From the NCBI RefSeq assembly GCF_003611275.1, contig NZ_CP020694.1, positions 3,070,001 through 3,134,000 on the forward strand: a stretch of 64,000 nucleotides of DNA, read 5' to 3'. The stretch comes from Sulfitobacter sp. D7. Its GTDB lineage: Bacteria; Pseudomonadota; Alphaproteobacteria; Rhodobacterales; Rhodobacteraceae. The position numbers and the translations under genes were made by a program. Position 1 is the stretch's first letter; each line of letters begins with the position of its first letter. Shown piece after piece: positions 46,931 through 56,289 of the stretch. The notes beneath the pieces were generated by a model. The model was given only the letters and a program-made list of their open reading frames with translations. It was not told the origin of the DNA and ran no database searches.

Positions 46931-48610
46931 ATGGAATTTTTGACACGCACCGGAAAACCGCTGCCGCAATCCGTGCTGACATCAGCCGAGAACGCCAAGA
47001 AAGACCCCGTCAGCAGACGCGAGTTTCTGGCGATTGCGAGCGCCTTCGGGGCCACGTCCGCCACAGCCTACGGGATGCTTGGCATGGCCGCGCCCGCGCG
47101 TGCGGCGGCCCATGCCAACCTCAAGGAAGGCGGCACCGTGCGGATGCAGATGGAGGTGCGTGCCCTAAAAGACCCGCGCACCTATGACTGGTCGCAAATC
47201 GCCAACTTCAGCCGCGGCTGGTTGGAGTATCTCGCCATCTGGGAGAACGACGGCACCTTCACCCCCGGCCTGCTGGAAAGCTGGGAGATCAGCGACGACG
47301 CCACCGAATACACGCTGAACGTCCGCAAGGGCGTGACATGGAACGACGGCACCCCCTTCACCGCGCAGGACGTGGCGCGCAACATCGAAGGCTGGTGCGA
47401 TAAATCGCTCGAAGGCAACTCCATGGCGGGCCGTTTCGCCACGCTGGTGGACGAAGAGACCGGCAAGGCCATCGAAGGTGCGATTGAGGTGGTCGATGAC
47501 CACACGGTCAAGCTGAAGCTGCCCAAATCTGACATCACGCTGATCCCCGGCATGGCCGACTACCCCGCCGCGATCACACCCGAGGGTTTCGACCCCGACA
47601 CCATGTTGGAAAACCCCAAGGGCACCGGCCCCTACCTGCCCGAATCGCTCGAAGTGGGCGTGAAAAGCGTGCTGGTGAAGAACCCCGACCACACTTGGTG
47701 GGGCACTGAAGTCTTTGGCGGGCCCTACATCGACCGTCTGGAATACATCGACTACGGCACCGACCCTTCCGCATGGATCGCCGCTGCCGAGGCCGAAGAA
47801 GTCGACGCTTTCTACTCCATGGAGGGCGAATACATCGACGTGATGAGCACGCTCGACGGTTGGGTCGAGAACGAGATCGCCACAGCGGCGACCATCGTGA
47901 TCCGCCCCAACCAATTGGCCGAAATCGACGGCATGAAGCCTTACGAAGACAAGCGTGTGCGCAACGCGCTGCAACTGGCGGTCGACAATGCCGTGCTGCT
48001 GGAACTGGGCTATGCCGGTCGTGGGATCGTGGCCGAAAACCACCACGTCGGCCCGATGCACCCCGAATATGCAGAGGTCGAACCGCCCAAGACCGATCCC
48101 GAAGCCGCCCGCGCGCTGATGGAAGAAGCCGGGATGGCGGATTATGAGCATGAGCTCTTCTCGATCGACGATGCGTGGCGCAAGGACACGACCGATGCCG
48201 TGGCCGCGCAGCTGCGTGACGCGGGCATCAAGGTCAAGCGGACCATCCTGCCCGGCTCGACCTTCTGGAACGACTGGGTGAAATACCCCTTCTCCTCCAC
48301 CAACTGGAACGCGCGGCCTCTGGGCGTGCAAATCTGGGCGCTGGCCTACCGCTCGGGCGAGGCGTGGAACGAGTTTGGCTATGCCAACCCAGAGTTCGAC
48401 GCCCTGCTCTCCGAGGCGCTGGCCACAGCCGATGTCGACGCGCGCCGCGAGATCATGGCGAAGGGTGAGAAGATGCTGCAAGACGATGGCGTCACGATCC
48501 AGCCTTACTGGCGCTCGCTCTATAACCACACCCGCGAGGGGTTGGTGGGTGCCGCCCACCACATCGGGTTTGAATACCACCCGGCGCGGATGGCTTGGGC
48601 AGAAGAGTGA
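46931..48610 (+). CDS. Tat-exported extracellular solute-binding protein (family 5)
   Basis: A 559-residue peptide/nickel-type ABC solute-binding protein. The N-terminus has a Tat signal with SRREFLAIASAFG followed by AAPARAA, suggesting export already folded. The mature part shows the family 5 pattern (LLESWEISDDATEYTLNVRKGVTWNDG in parts). No permease or ATPase gene is next to it, so its transporter is unknown. ATG 46931 follows AGAGGAAAATC. It ends in a strong terminator and converges on the amidase gene. Confidence 0.88.
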   Translation: MEFLTRTGKPLPQSVLTSAENAKKDPVSRREFLAIASAFGATSATAYGMLGMAAPARAAAHANLKEGGTVRMQMEVRALKDPRTYDWSQIANFSRGWLEYLAIWENDGTFTPGLLESWEISDDATEYTLNVRKGVTWNDGTPFTAQDVARNIEGWCDKSLEGNSMAGRFATLVDEETGKAIEGAIEVVDDHTVKLKLPKSDITLIPGMADYPAAITPEGFDPDTMLENPKGTGPYLPESLEVGVKSVLVKNPDHTWWGTEVFGGPYIDRLEYIDYGTDPSAWIAAAEAEEVDAFYSMEGEYIDVMSTLDGWVENEIATAATIVIRPNQLAEIDGMKPYEDKRVRNALQLAVDNAVLLELGYAGRGIVAENHHVGPMHPEYAEVEPPKTDPEAARALMEEAGMADYEHELFSIDDAWRKDTTDAVAAQLRDAGIKVKRTILPGSTFWNDWVKYPFSSTNWNARPLGVQIWALAYRSGEAWNEFGYANPEFDALLSEALATADVDARREIMAKGEKMLQDDGVTIQPYWRSLYNHTREGLVGAAHHIGFEYHPARMAWAEE

Positions 48611-48632
48611 TCCGTCACTAGGTAGAAACGCG

Positions 48633-48660
48633 AAAGGGCCGCAGCGATGCGGCCCTTTTT
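48633..48660 (+). terminator. Terminator of the solute-binding protein gene
   Basis: AAAGGGCCGCA (48633-48643) pairs with TGCGGCCCTTT (48648-48658) around GCGA and ends in TTTTT. Confidence 0.92.
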
Positions 48661-48678
48661 CTTTGGTTGGCGCTGGCG

Positions 48679-49614
48679 TTAACCGCCGATCAGGTTTTTC
48701 GCCATCATCATATGCACGCCCTTTTCGCGGTTCACCGTCTGGGTGATGCGCAGATCCCCGGCCAGCGAACAGAGCACATAGGCATCCTCACGGCTGATCC
48801 CCGCACGCTCAGACACCAGCGCGATCATCTCCCGCAGGGCCATCTCCGCGCAGTGGTCAAGGTCGGGGGCCATGCCCATGGTGATCACATGGGTCGGCGT
48901 TTCGGCCTGCGGATAGCTGAGCCCGCGATCCTTCAACACCGTCAGACGAAAGCGCCCCTGTAGCGCCGTCTCAATCGCCGTGACGCAGACTTCGCCGTCG
49001 CCCTGCGCACCGTGCCCATCCCCGCAGGAAAACAGCGCCCCTTCGTTGAAGACCGGCAGGTAAAGCGTGCTGCCCGCCACCAGTTCCTTGTTGTCCAGAT
49101 TGCCGCCATGCTTGCGCGGCTCAATGGTGGCGATCCGGCCCCATTCGGGCGGCGGCGCCACAGCCATGACGCCAAAGAACGGGGCCAAGGGCAGTTCCAT
49201 TCCCCAAGGCAGACGGGCGATGCCCCGCTCTGCGTCCAGCGGGATGTTGCTGTGATAGGTCTCGGTGAAATCCTGCGGCAGCGTGCCTGCCAAGGGGCGG
49301 ATGAAGTTATACCCCCAGTCCTGCCGCAGCACGACATCAAGGATATCGACCTTCAGCACATCCCCGGGCGTCGCGCCTTCGACGGCCACCGGGCCCGTCA
49401 GGATATGGCCGGGCATCGGCGGCGGGCCTGCCTTGTGGATGTCGTAAAGTTCCGGCGGCACATGGAAGCCTTCGGGCGGCAGGCAGTTCGGCGCGCCAGA
49501 GACGGTGTTGATGATCACCTCGTCGCCGCTTTGGATCGTCAGCGCGGGCGGGCGGCTGGCCTCAAAGTAGCCCCAGTGGCAGGTTTCGGGCGATGACTGC
49601 AAGGTGGCGGTCAT
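48679..49614 (-). CDS. Acetamidase/formamidase family protein
   Basis: A 311-residue member of the FmdA/AmdA amidase family. Recognisable blocks are GHILTGPVAVEGATPGDVLKV and FSCGDGHGAQGDGEVCVTAIE, the latter close to the metal or substrate site in known members. It would hydrolyse a short-chain amide to ammonia and an acid. It overlaps the oxidoreductase gene upstream by four bases (ATGA). The convergent solute-binding protein could bring in its substrate; that is inference. Confidence 0.88.
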   Translation of the reverse strand: MTATLQSSPETCHWGYFEASRPPALTIQSGDEVIINTVSGAPNCLPPEGFHVPPELYDIHKAGPPPMPGHILTGPVAVEGATPGDVLKVDILDVVLRQDWGYNFIRPLAGTLPQDFTETYHSNIPLDAERGIARLPWGMELPLAPFFGVMAVAPPPEWGRIATIEPRKHGGNLDNKELVAGSTLYLPVFNEGALFSCGDGHGAQGDGEVCVTAIETALQGRFRLTVLKDRGLSYPQAETPTHVITMGMAPDLDHCAEMALREMIALVSERAGISREDAYVLCSLAGDLRITQTVNREKGVHMMMAKNLIGG

Positions 49615-50579
49615 GACTGTGTCCTTCCGTTGGCCAAAATGCCTTCGATAAGCTCCTGCACGCGCAGCGCCTCTTCTGGTGTGGCCAGTCGGCTCGGGCC
49701 GCCGTCCATCAGAAGCGCCATGTCGTCAAGCTGCGCTTTGAGGCTGGTGGCGCGGGTGTCGGTGGGGCTGCTGTTGGTCGGCGCGAAGGCCTCTCCGGTC
49801 GACAGGGTGTCGATGGCAAACTCCGAGATGCGGCGGCTGGCCTTGGCCCCTTTCACCGTCACCTCTTGCCGGTCCGGCTGCACACCACCAACAGAGCCAA
49901 GGATCGAAACCGGCAAGCCCTCGGCATTGACCAGCCGTGCCGCGACATGGGTCTCGCAAAGTTCGGCGTCGGGATATTCCGCATGGGCCCATTGCAGGGT
50001 CAGCGGCCCCAGCACCCGCTCGCTCAAAAACAGGAAATGCGAGATTACCTCGCGGGTCATGCCGCCCTCTTCGGCAAAGCGCAGCCAATCCGCATCCACC
50101 TGCCACGCGCGGGGCCAGGCCGGATAGGTCACGATGATGTCGATACCGCAAAGATCGCCAAGCGCACCCTCACCGATCGACCGCGTTAGATCGGTCAGCG
50201 CCGCCCCCGCCGCTTGGGTGAAATTCACCGCCGCCGGAACGCCTGCAGCCTGCAACTCCGCCACCAACGCACGACTTTCCGCGATGTCCACGCCTAGCGG
50301 TTTTTCGAGGAAGATCGCCTTGCCCGCCGCCGCGGCCTCAAGCGCATAGGCTTTGCGCGGCACCGGGGGGCAGGCGAGGTAAACGAGATCGACATCGGCC
50401 ATCGCCTCGGACGCCGTGGCCGACACTGCCGCCTCCGGCGCGACCTTTTGCGCGGCGGCGCAGGCCGCTGGGTCGGGATCCCACATGGTGGTGACCGTGA
50501 AGCCGGGGTGCAGCACCATGTTCTCGGCCATGCGCCGGCCCATGATTCCCAATCCGATTACCGCAGTCCTGATCGTCAT
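49611..50579 (-). CDS. Gfo/Idh/MocA family oxidoreductase
   Basis: A 322-residue NAD(P)-dependent oxidoreductase. The Rossmann motif is VIGLGIMGRRMAENM (7-21) and the conserved EKPLG motif lies at about 92-96. The substrate is usually a sugar or inositol derivative but is unknown here. It is coupled to the amidase gene and follows the thioesterase by 75 bases on the same strand. Confidence 0.9.
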   Translation of the reverse strand: MTIRTAVIGLGIMGRRMAENMVLHPGFTVTTMWDPDPAACAAAQKVAPEAAVSATASEAMADVDLVYLACPPVPRKAYALEAAAAGKAIFLEKPLGVDIAESRALVAELQAAGVPAAVNFTQAAGAALTDLTRSIGEGALGDLCGIDIIVTYPAWPRAWQVDADWLRFAEEGGMTREVISHFLFLSERVLGPLTLQWAHAEYPDAELCETHVAARLVNAEGLPVSILGSVGGVQPDRQEVTVKGAKASRRISEFAIDTLSTGEAFAPTNSSPTDTRATSLKAQLDDMALLMDGGPSRLATPEEALRVQELIEGILANGRTQS

Positions 50580-50654
50580 CTCTGTCTCCCTCGATATGCA
50601 GCGCGATAAGACGCTGCAATTAGGGGAACTTCAACCGCCTCAGACCGATTGCGC

Positions 50655-51086
50655 CTAGGCGAGGTCGGTGCGGACCAGTGGTTTGATCACCCGGGCCAGT
50701 TCTTCGGGGGCGGATTGGCTTTCGAACACATCCGCAATGGTGAAGACGCAGGTGAACGACCCCTCGAAACACAGCACCCCGTTCTGCCGCGCTTTCATGC
50801 CGAAGGTGATGGATTTGTTGCCGAGCCGCGTCGGATAGGTTTCGCACATCAGCTTGTGCCGTGGCGTGACCGGGCTGCGGAAATCCATCGAAAGGTTCAC
50901 GAAAGGCGTGCCGATGTTGCGGTCGATCTGCAGTTGGAACCAACCATCGCCATCGAAATGCGCCTCCCACCATGCGTTGATCGCATCCAACGCAAAATAG
51001 GGCAGCCGCGCGGTATAGGCGATCTGCGCCGGGTCACAATCGCCCCAAGTGACGTTGATCTCGTGAACGAAGTTTTCCGTGGTCAT
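50655..51086 (-). CDS. Acyl-CoA thioesterase, 4HBT-like hotdog protein
   Basis: A 143-residue single hotdog domain. The block TWGDCDPAQIAYTARLPYF (about 13-31) is the 4-hydroxybenzoyl-CoA thioesterase active-site segment, including the catalytic Asp. The acyl substrate is unknown. It lies downstream of the tRNA on the same strand and upstream of the oxidoreductase. Confidence 0.88.
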   Translation of the reverse strand: MTTENFVHEINVTWGDCDPAQIAYTARLPYFALDAINAWWEAHFDGDGWFQLQIDRNIGTPFVNLSMDFRSPVTPRHKLMCETYPTRLGNKSITFGMKARQNGVLCFEGSFTCVFTIADVFESQSAPEELARVIKPLVRTDLA

Positions 51087-51220
51087 AAGGCTGCTTTCAT
51101 CTGCTCAAACCCGCGCGGGGCATGGGCTATCTTCTATCCCTTCCAGCCCCGCGTGCAACCCAAGCGCAGGTGGCCAGTGCCAGCCCAGCAGGCATATCGT
51201 CATACGAAAAAGGGTGAGGA

Positions 51221-51297
<77 letters not shown>

Positions 51298-51414
51298 GTG
51301 GCGCGTCGGATAAGGCAGCTTGGCATTGGGGTCAAGGGCGAAAGATGGATGAATTCACTTTTGCCGAAGAAAACTGCCGCCCCGTCTTAATGCGCGGGTC
51401 TCAATGCGCGGGTT

Positions 51415-52215
51415 TTAATGCGCGGGGGCCGAGACCACATCAAGCAGGGTACGCCCACCATCAATGGTCATGATCTCACCGGTCATAAAGCCCGAGCTTT
51501 CGGCGGCGAGGAATTGCACCGCCTCGCAAAGTTCATTCGGCCCGGCGATACGGCCAAGCGGCGTATGCGCGCGAATATCCTCGCGCCAGTCGCGGTTTTC
51601 GGCCACGGCGGCGCGCAGCGACGCGCTCATCACCGACCCGAAAGAGATCGCATTCACCCGTATCCGGTGCTGAGCCAGCACCAGCGCCAGAGAGCGGGTC
51701 ATCTGCTGCACCGCCGCCGAGGCGATGGCATAGCCCATCATATCCGGCTGGTGACGTTGTGCCGCAATGGAACTGAGGTTGATGATCGACCCCACCTGCC
51801 CCTCGGTCTGGCCCTCGGCCTGTTTTATCATCCGCCGCGCCACCTGCTGCGACAGTTGCAGCGCCGTCATCAGGTTCTGCTGCAACAGCGTATCAACCGA
51901 TCCGTCTTCCACATCCAGCGGATCGGTGGGCAACACCTGCCGCGAGGCATTCACAAGGATATCTACCTGATCGTAGGCGTCGATCGTGGCCGAGACGAGG
52001 TTGGCGATGGTCAGCCGCTGGCGTAGATCGCCGGCGAAAACGCGGACATTCCCGTCGTCCGGCGTGTCGCCCAACTCTTCCATCAGCTTTTTCTCGTTGG
52101 AATCGGCGCACATCACATTGGCGCCCCGGTCGGCCAGATGCCGCGCGATGGCAAGGCCAATGCCGTCTGCGGCACCTGTGATGATGGCTGTTTTGCCTGA
52201 GATCGAGAATGACAT
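51415..52215 (-). CDS. SDR-family protein lacking the catalytic lysine
   Basis: A 266-residue SDR fold protein. The cofactor motif TGAADGIG (13-20) and the Ser in LSS (149) are present, and Tyr162 is present. The next motif reads YAIAS (162-166), so the YxxxK lysine is Ser166. NAG is changed to NAS (89-91). Catalysis by the normal mechanism is doubtful; it may bind a cofactor for another purpose. It is the third gene of a leftward cluster with an rRNA methyltransferase and clpS. Confidence 0.8.
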   Translation of the reverse strand: MSFSISGKTAIITGAADGIGLAIARHLADRGANVMCADSNEKKLMEELGDTPDDGNVRVFAGDLRQRLTIANLVSATIDAYDQVDILVNASRQVLPTDPLDVEDGSVDTLLQQNLMTALQLSQQVARRMIKQAEGQTEGQVGSIINLSSIAAQRHQPDMMGYAIASAAVQQMTRSLALVLAQHRIRVNAISFGSVMSASLRAAVAENRDWREDIRAHTPLGRIAGPNELCEAVQFLAAESSGFMTGEIMTIDGGRTLLDVVSAPAH

Positions 52216-52234
52216 CGGGATACCCCCTTAAGGC

Positions 52235-53227
52235 TTAGCGGCGCCGGGTCAGCGGGCGTGTGGCGTGGAACAGTTTGAACCGCGCATCGCCTCCAAGCTC
52301 GGCCACCTGTGCAAAGCGTTTCTTCAGTTCCGCCTCATAGGGCAGATGCCGGTTGGCCACCATCCACAGGTCGCCCTGCCCCGACAGCATACGCGCGGCG
52401 GCGGCGACAAAGGCTTGACCAATCTGTGGCTCAGCGGCGCGGCCGGTGTGGAAAGGCGGGTTCATCACCACCGCGTCCATCCGGTGCGGCGGCTGCCATT
52501 CGGTGGCGTCCTCCCAATGGAACACGGCGCGATCATCGGTCACGTTATGACGCGCGCATTCCAGCGCCAAATGCCCGGCCTCGACCAAATGCACGGTCTT
52601 CACCTTGGGCCGCGTCAGGATATGCGCCGAGAGGAAGCCCCAACCTGCGCCGAGATCGGCCACCTCGGCCCCAAGGTTATCGGGCAGCGCATCCACCAAT
52701 AGCGCCGAGGCCAGATCGACCCCATCTGCAGAGAAAACCCCCGGCGCGGTCCAAAAGCCGCCCTCCGTCTGGGCGGGGCCAGCTTCCCAATCGGTGAAGA
52801 AATCGCTTGAGCCCGCGTCGATCCAATAGAGCTTGCCGTGCGCCTTGGAGATCGGCCCCTGCACCGTCACCCGCGCACGCATCTCGCGCAGGATCGAATC
52901 CGCGCCATCGGTCTTTTGCCCATCAACCACCACCGGCCCGTCGCTTACGGCACAGGCTTGCGCGACCAAGGCGCGGGCCTCATGTTTGGCGCGCGGCAGG
53001 CAGACTATGGCGGCGGCATAGCGCCCTTCGACCGAATGCGCGGCCTCATAGCCCCGCGCGGTCCAAGCGTCATAGGCGGGCTTGAAATCGTGAATGATCT
53101 TGCAGCGCTCGGGCGGCAAACCGGCCAGATCAGCGTCTACGGGGGGCTGAAAGATGGCGATCACCCCAGTTTCGGGCAAGTCCAGCCCACCGCCGTTCAG
53201 GGCCAGTTCCAGTCGCGGATCAATCAC
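52235..53227 (-). CDS. RsmC-like 16S rRNA methyltransferase
   Basis: A 330-residue two-domain class I methyltransferase. The AdoMet-binding motif is EVADLGAGWGFLSA and the target-base motif is MNPPFHTG, as in RsmC/RlmG enzymes that make m2G in rRNA. The N-terminal half is the degenerate methyltransferase domain of this family. The start is GTG at 53227. It is three bases after the end of clpS. Confidence 0.85.
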   Translation of the reverse strand: MIDPRLELALNGGGLDLPETGVIAIFQPPVDADLAGLPPERCKIIHDFKPAYDAWTARGYEAAHSVEGRYAAAIVCLPRAKHEARALVAQACAVSDGPVVVDGQKTDGADSILREMRARVTVQGPISKAHGKLYWIDAGSSDFFTDWEAGPAQTEGGFWTAPGVFSADGVDLASALLVDALPDNLGAEVADLGAGWGFLSAHILTRPKVKTVHLVEAGHLALECARHNVTDDRAVFHWEDATEWQPPHRMDAVVMNPPFHTGRAAEPQIGQAFVAAAARMLSGQGDLWMVANRHLPYEAELKKRFAQVAELGGDARFKLFHATRPLTRRR

Positions 53228-53230
53228 GTG

Positions 53231-53623
53231 TTATTCTTCTTTTTCCATAGTGCATTGCAGCGGATGTTGATGACGCCGGGCGAAATCCATCACCTGCGCC
53301 ACTTTCGTCTCCGCGATCTCGTGGCTAAAGACGCCAACCACGGCCAGCCCCTTTTTGTGAACCGTCAGCATGATCTCAAACGCCTGCGCATGGTTCAGGC
53401 CAAAGAACCGCTCCAGCACATGCACCACGAATTCCATCGGGGTGAAATCGTCGTTCAGCAGCATAACCTTGTAAAGCGGCGGGCGTTTGGTCTTGGGGCG
53501 GGTTTTGGTCAACAACTCGGTGTCGTCGTCATCCTTGGGACCGTCCGCCATCATCTGCCAACCCATCGCGGGCCGGTCTGCTACTTGGATCGTCCAATCT
53601 GCTTTCGCGTCGTCACGGTGCAT
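53231..53623 (-). CDS. clpS: ATP-dependent Clp protease adapter ClpS
   Basis: Hands N-end-rule substrates to ClpAP. The conserved core starts at [20 protein letters not shown] (about residue 41), followed by [14 protein letters not shown] and ends [17 protein letters not shown]- or ATG-start within the core is possible (53554 gives MMADGPK), but ATG 53623 has AGGAG seven bases upstream, giving 130 residues and a 40-residue N-terminal extension longer than usual. The true start needs experiment. Confidence 0.9.
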   Translation of the reverse strand: MHRDDAKADWTIQVADRPAMGWQMMADGPKDDDDTELLTKTRPKTKRPPLYKVMLLNDDFTPMEFVVHVLERFFGLNHAQAFEIMLTVHKKGLAVVGVFSHEIAETKVAQVMDFARRHQHPLQCTMEKEE

Positions 53624-53710
53624 TGCTGCTCCTGCGGCTGGGGGTAGAGCTTGTTCGTCGTGCAGCCGTCTATATAACCCCTGAACCAATTTAGGAAAGA
53701 GGCAGCACAT

Positions 53711-54418
53711 ATGGGCGGGGCACTCACCACCATCGGTTTCGATGCGGATGACACATTGTGGCATAATGAACGCTACTTTGCACTCTCTCACGACCGTTTT
53801 GCAGCCCTTCTGGCCGAACATAGTGAACGCGACCATCTGATGGCACGGCTTTTGGAAGCCGAACGGCGCAATCTGCCGCATTACGGCTACGGGATCAAAG
53901 GTTTCACCCTGTCGATGATCGAGACCGCAATCGAGGTGACAGAGGGCAAAGTCCCCGCCGAGGTGATCAGTGACCTGCTCGCCGCCGGGCGCGAGATGCT
54001 GGACCATCCGATTGAACTGCTGCCCCATGTCGAAGACGTGCTGGAAACCCTGCGCGGTGACTACCGGCTGATCGTGGTGACCAAAGGCGACCTGCTGGAT
54101 CAAGAGCGCAAACTGGCGCAATCAGGCCTGCGAGAGAGGTTCGATGCGGTCGAAATCGTCTCTCACAAGACCGAAGCCGCCTATCGCCACATTTTTAAGC
54201 AGCATGGGCAAGGCGCCGCGCAGGGGCTGATGGTCGGCAACTCACTGGCCTCCGATGTACGCCCGATGATCGAGGCCGGCGGCTGGGGCGTCCACGTGCC
54301 CCACGACCTCACATGGGCGATGGAACACGCCGAACCGCCAACCAATTCACCACGTTTTGTTGAAATTAACGATCTTTCCGGCCTCCCAGAGACGGTGAAA
54401 AAGATCGTTTCGGGGTGA
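53711..54418 (+). CDS. HAD-family hydrolase
   Basis: A 235-residue haloacid-dehalogenase-type phosphatase. Motif [12 protein letters not shown] (about 10-20) has the nucleophile Asp, motif II VVTKGD follows, and the C-terminal motif is [12 protein letters not shown] with the acidic pair. The cap domain is helical. Substrate unknown. It is divergent from clpS. Downstream of it, 264 bases before the carboxypeptidase gene show no clear gene. Confidence 0.85.
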   Translation: MGGALTTIGFDADDTLWHNERYFALSHDRFAALLAEHSERDHLMARLLEAERRNLPHYGYGIKGFTLSMIETAIEVTEGKVPAEVISDLLAAGREMLDHPIELLPHVEDVLETLRGDYRLIVVTKGDLLDQERKLAQSGLRERFDAVEIVSHKTEAAYRHIFKQHGQGAAQGLMVGNSLASDVRPMIEAGGWGVHVPHDLTWAMEHAEPPTNSPRFVEINDLSGLPETVKKIVSG

Positions 54419-54682
54419 CTCGCCCGCGCCGGTGAGTCGCCTCTGCGCCCCAACTAAAAACGCCCCACTGCGGGCCAATTTACGCCCAATTCTTGCCTTA
54501 TTCGCGCTTATAGTGGGTCAATGTGCGCAAGCCTCTACATATTGGAGGAGAGATCCGTCCTTTTTTACCCTGTCCATCGGATTCGACGGCTTCCGCGATG
54601 CGCCGTCCTATGCTAGCCTTGAACCAATCAATAAATGGTCAGCCGAAAATCGGCGACTTGAGGCAGTAAAAGGCAGGCAAAT

Positions 54683-56155
54683 ATGAAGGCTCGGCGCATT
54701 CAGCCGGCCCGTTACGGGCTATTTCTATTCGCAGCACTCTGGGTTCTGGTCATCCTACCCCTCAGCGCCATGGCAGCCCCCTATGCCGCCTATGTCATCG
54801 ATGCCCGCACCGGCAAAGAAATCCACGCAGAGAACGCCGACACGCGCCTGCACCCCGCCTCCCTGACCAAGATGATGACCCTCTACATCGCTTTCCAAGC
54901 GGTCGAACGCGGGGAACTCTCACTCGATACCCAAGTAACGATCTCCAAGAACGCCGCCTCAGAGCCGCCCAGCAAACTGGGCATGCGTCCGGGCCAAAAA
55001 ATCGCCCTGCGCTACCTGATCCGCGCCGCCGCCGTGAAATCCGCCAATGATGCCGCCACCGCGATCGGCGAAGCCATCGAAGGGTCCGAGGCCGCCTTTG
55101 CCCGCCGAATGAACCGCACCGCCAAACAGCTTGGCATGACGCGCACCACCTTCAAGAATATGCACGGGCTGACCGAAAGCGGCCACCTCTCCACCGCGCG
55201 CGATATGACGGCTCTGGGCCGCCACCTGCTCTATGATTACCCGCAGTACTACAACCTGTTCTCGCGCATCACCGCCGATGCGGGCGTGCGCAAGGTCTCC
55301 CACACAAACCGCCGGTTTCTGGGATCTTACAAAGGCGCCGATGGCATCAAAACCGGCTATACCCGCGCCGCGGGCTTCAACCTGACGGCCTCGGCCGAGC
55401 GTGGCAACGAACGGATCATCGTGACCGTCTTCGGGGGCAAATCCACCGCCTCGCGCAACGCCAAAGTGGCCGAGTTGATGGACCTTGGCTTCCGCCGCGC
55501 CCCCTCTTCGGCCCCCCTGCGCAAACCAGTGCCCCCGGTCTACGCCGATGTCGAAGACACGCCCGCGGCCCCCGGTGCCGCAGGCAAAACGATCCGACTT
55601 GTCGGTGCCGTCACCACCTCCAAACGCCCGCAACTCCGCCCTCGCAGCGAAGTCGTGGTCGTGGCCACCGCAGCCGCCCCCGAAGCAACCAGCACGGTCT
55701 CCAACAGCGACATCACGGCAGCCCTACGCGAAGCGGTGCAAACCGCGCCAACCCCGCCCGCCGCCGCGCCCACACCAGAGATCAAAGACGCCGAAGTCGT
55801 CATCGCCACCGCGCAGGCCTCCCCCCGCCCCGAACCGCGGCCCAAAGACGTAACGCTGGCCGTACAGCAGGCGGTAGAGCAAGAAATCGTGACCCGCGTC
55901 TCCACCTCGGGCGGTCGCCACTGGGGGGTCAACGTGGGCCGCTTCCCCAGCCGCTACGCCGCCGAGAAGGTCCTGCTGAAAACCGCACTGGCCGAAATGT
56001 CGACGCTTGATGGCACATTGCGCAAAGTGGTGCAGCGTCCGCAGGGCTATGACGCGAACTTCCTCGGCCTGTCACGCGAAAGCGCCGACCTCGCCTGCCG
56101 CCGTCTGGCCGCGCGCAACGTCAGCTGCTTCATGATCGGCCCAAGCGAAGGCTAA
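54683..56155 (+). CDS. D-alanyl-D-alanine carboxypeptidase with SPOR domain
   Basis: A penicillin-binding protein that trims stem peptides of peptidoglycan; 490 residues. A signal peptide (AALWVLVILPLSAMAAP) precedes the catalytic domain with SxxK SLTK (60-63), SxN SAN (120-122) and KTG (223-225). A Pro/Ala-rich linker at about 275-405 leads to a C-terminal SPOR domain (about 408-486) that binds denuded glycan at division sites. The combination points to a role in septal wall remodelling. A copy of the dispersed repeat follows the stop. Confidence 0.93.
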   Translation: MKARRIQPARYGLFLFAALWVLVILPLSAMAAPYAAYVIDARTGKEIHAENADTRLHPASLTKMMTLYIAFQAVERGELSLDTQVTISKNAASEPPSKLGMRPGQKIALRYLIRAAAVKSANDAATAIGEAIEGSEAAFARRMNRTAKQLGMTRTTFKNMHGLTESGHLSTARDMTALGRHLLYDYPQYYNLFSRITADAGVRKVSHTNRRFLGSYKGADGIKTGYTRAAGFNLTASAERGNERIIVTVFGGKSTASRNAKVAELMDLGFRRAPSSAPLRKPVPPVYADVEDTPAAPGAAGKTIRLVGAVTTSKRPQLRPRSEVVVVATAAAPEATSTVSNSDITAALREAVQTAPTPPAAAPTPEIKDAEVVIATAQASPRPEPRPKDVTLAVQQAVEQEIVTRVSTSGGRHWGVNVGRFPSRYAAEKVLLKTALAEMSTLDGTLRKVVQRPQGYDANFLGLSRESADLACRRLAARNVSCFMIGPSEG

Positions 56156-56192
56156 AGCCCAAAGACCGCCGCCCCTCAGGCGACGCCCCCCA

Positions 56193-56260
56193 ATCTTCAT
56201 CCTTTTAAAAATACCCGCGGGGGAATCGCGCCCCCCGGCGCGATGGGGGCAGCGCCCCCC
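56193..56260 (-). repeat. Dispersed hairpin repeat, copy C
   Basis: The minus strand reads two hairpins (GGGGGGCGCTGCCCCC and TCGCGCCGGGGGGCGCGA) then TTCCCCCGCGGGTATTTTTAAAAGGATGAAGAT. The stretch 56193-56231 is identical to copy A. It again lies between convergent genes. Confidence 0.85.
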
Positions 56261-56289
56261 CTCTCCCTCTCCGCACTTACGACGTCTGC

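Noticed and set aside
47165..48580. A 471-codon - strand frame opposite the solute-binding protein
   Set aside because: Antisense shadow; no start signal and no known domain.
54432..54682. A small + strand gene before the carboxypeptidase
   Set aside because: The open frame overlaps the next start, has no good ribosome site and no recognisable domain.
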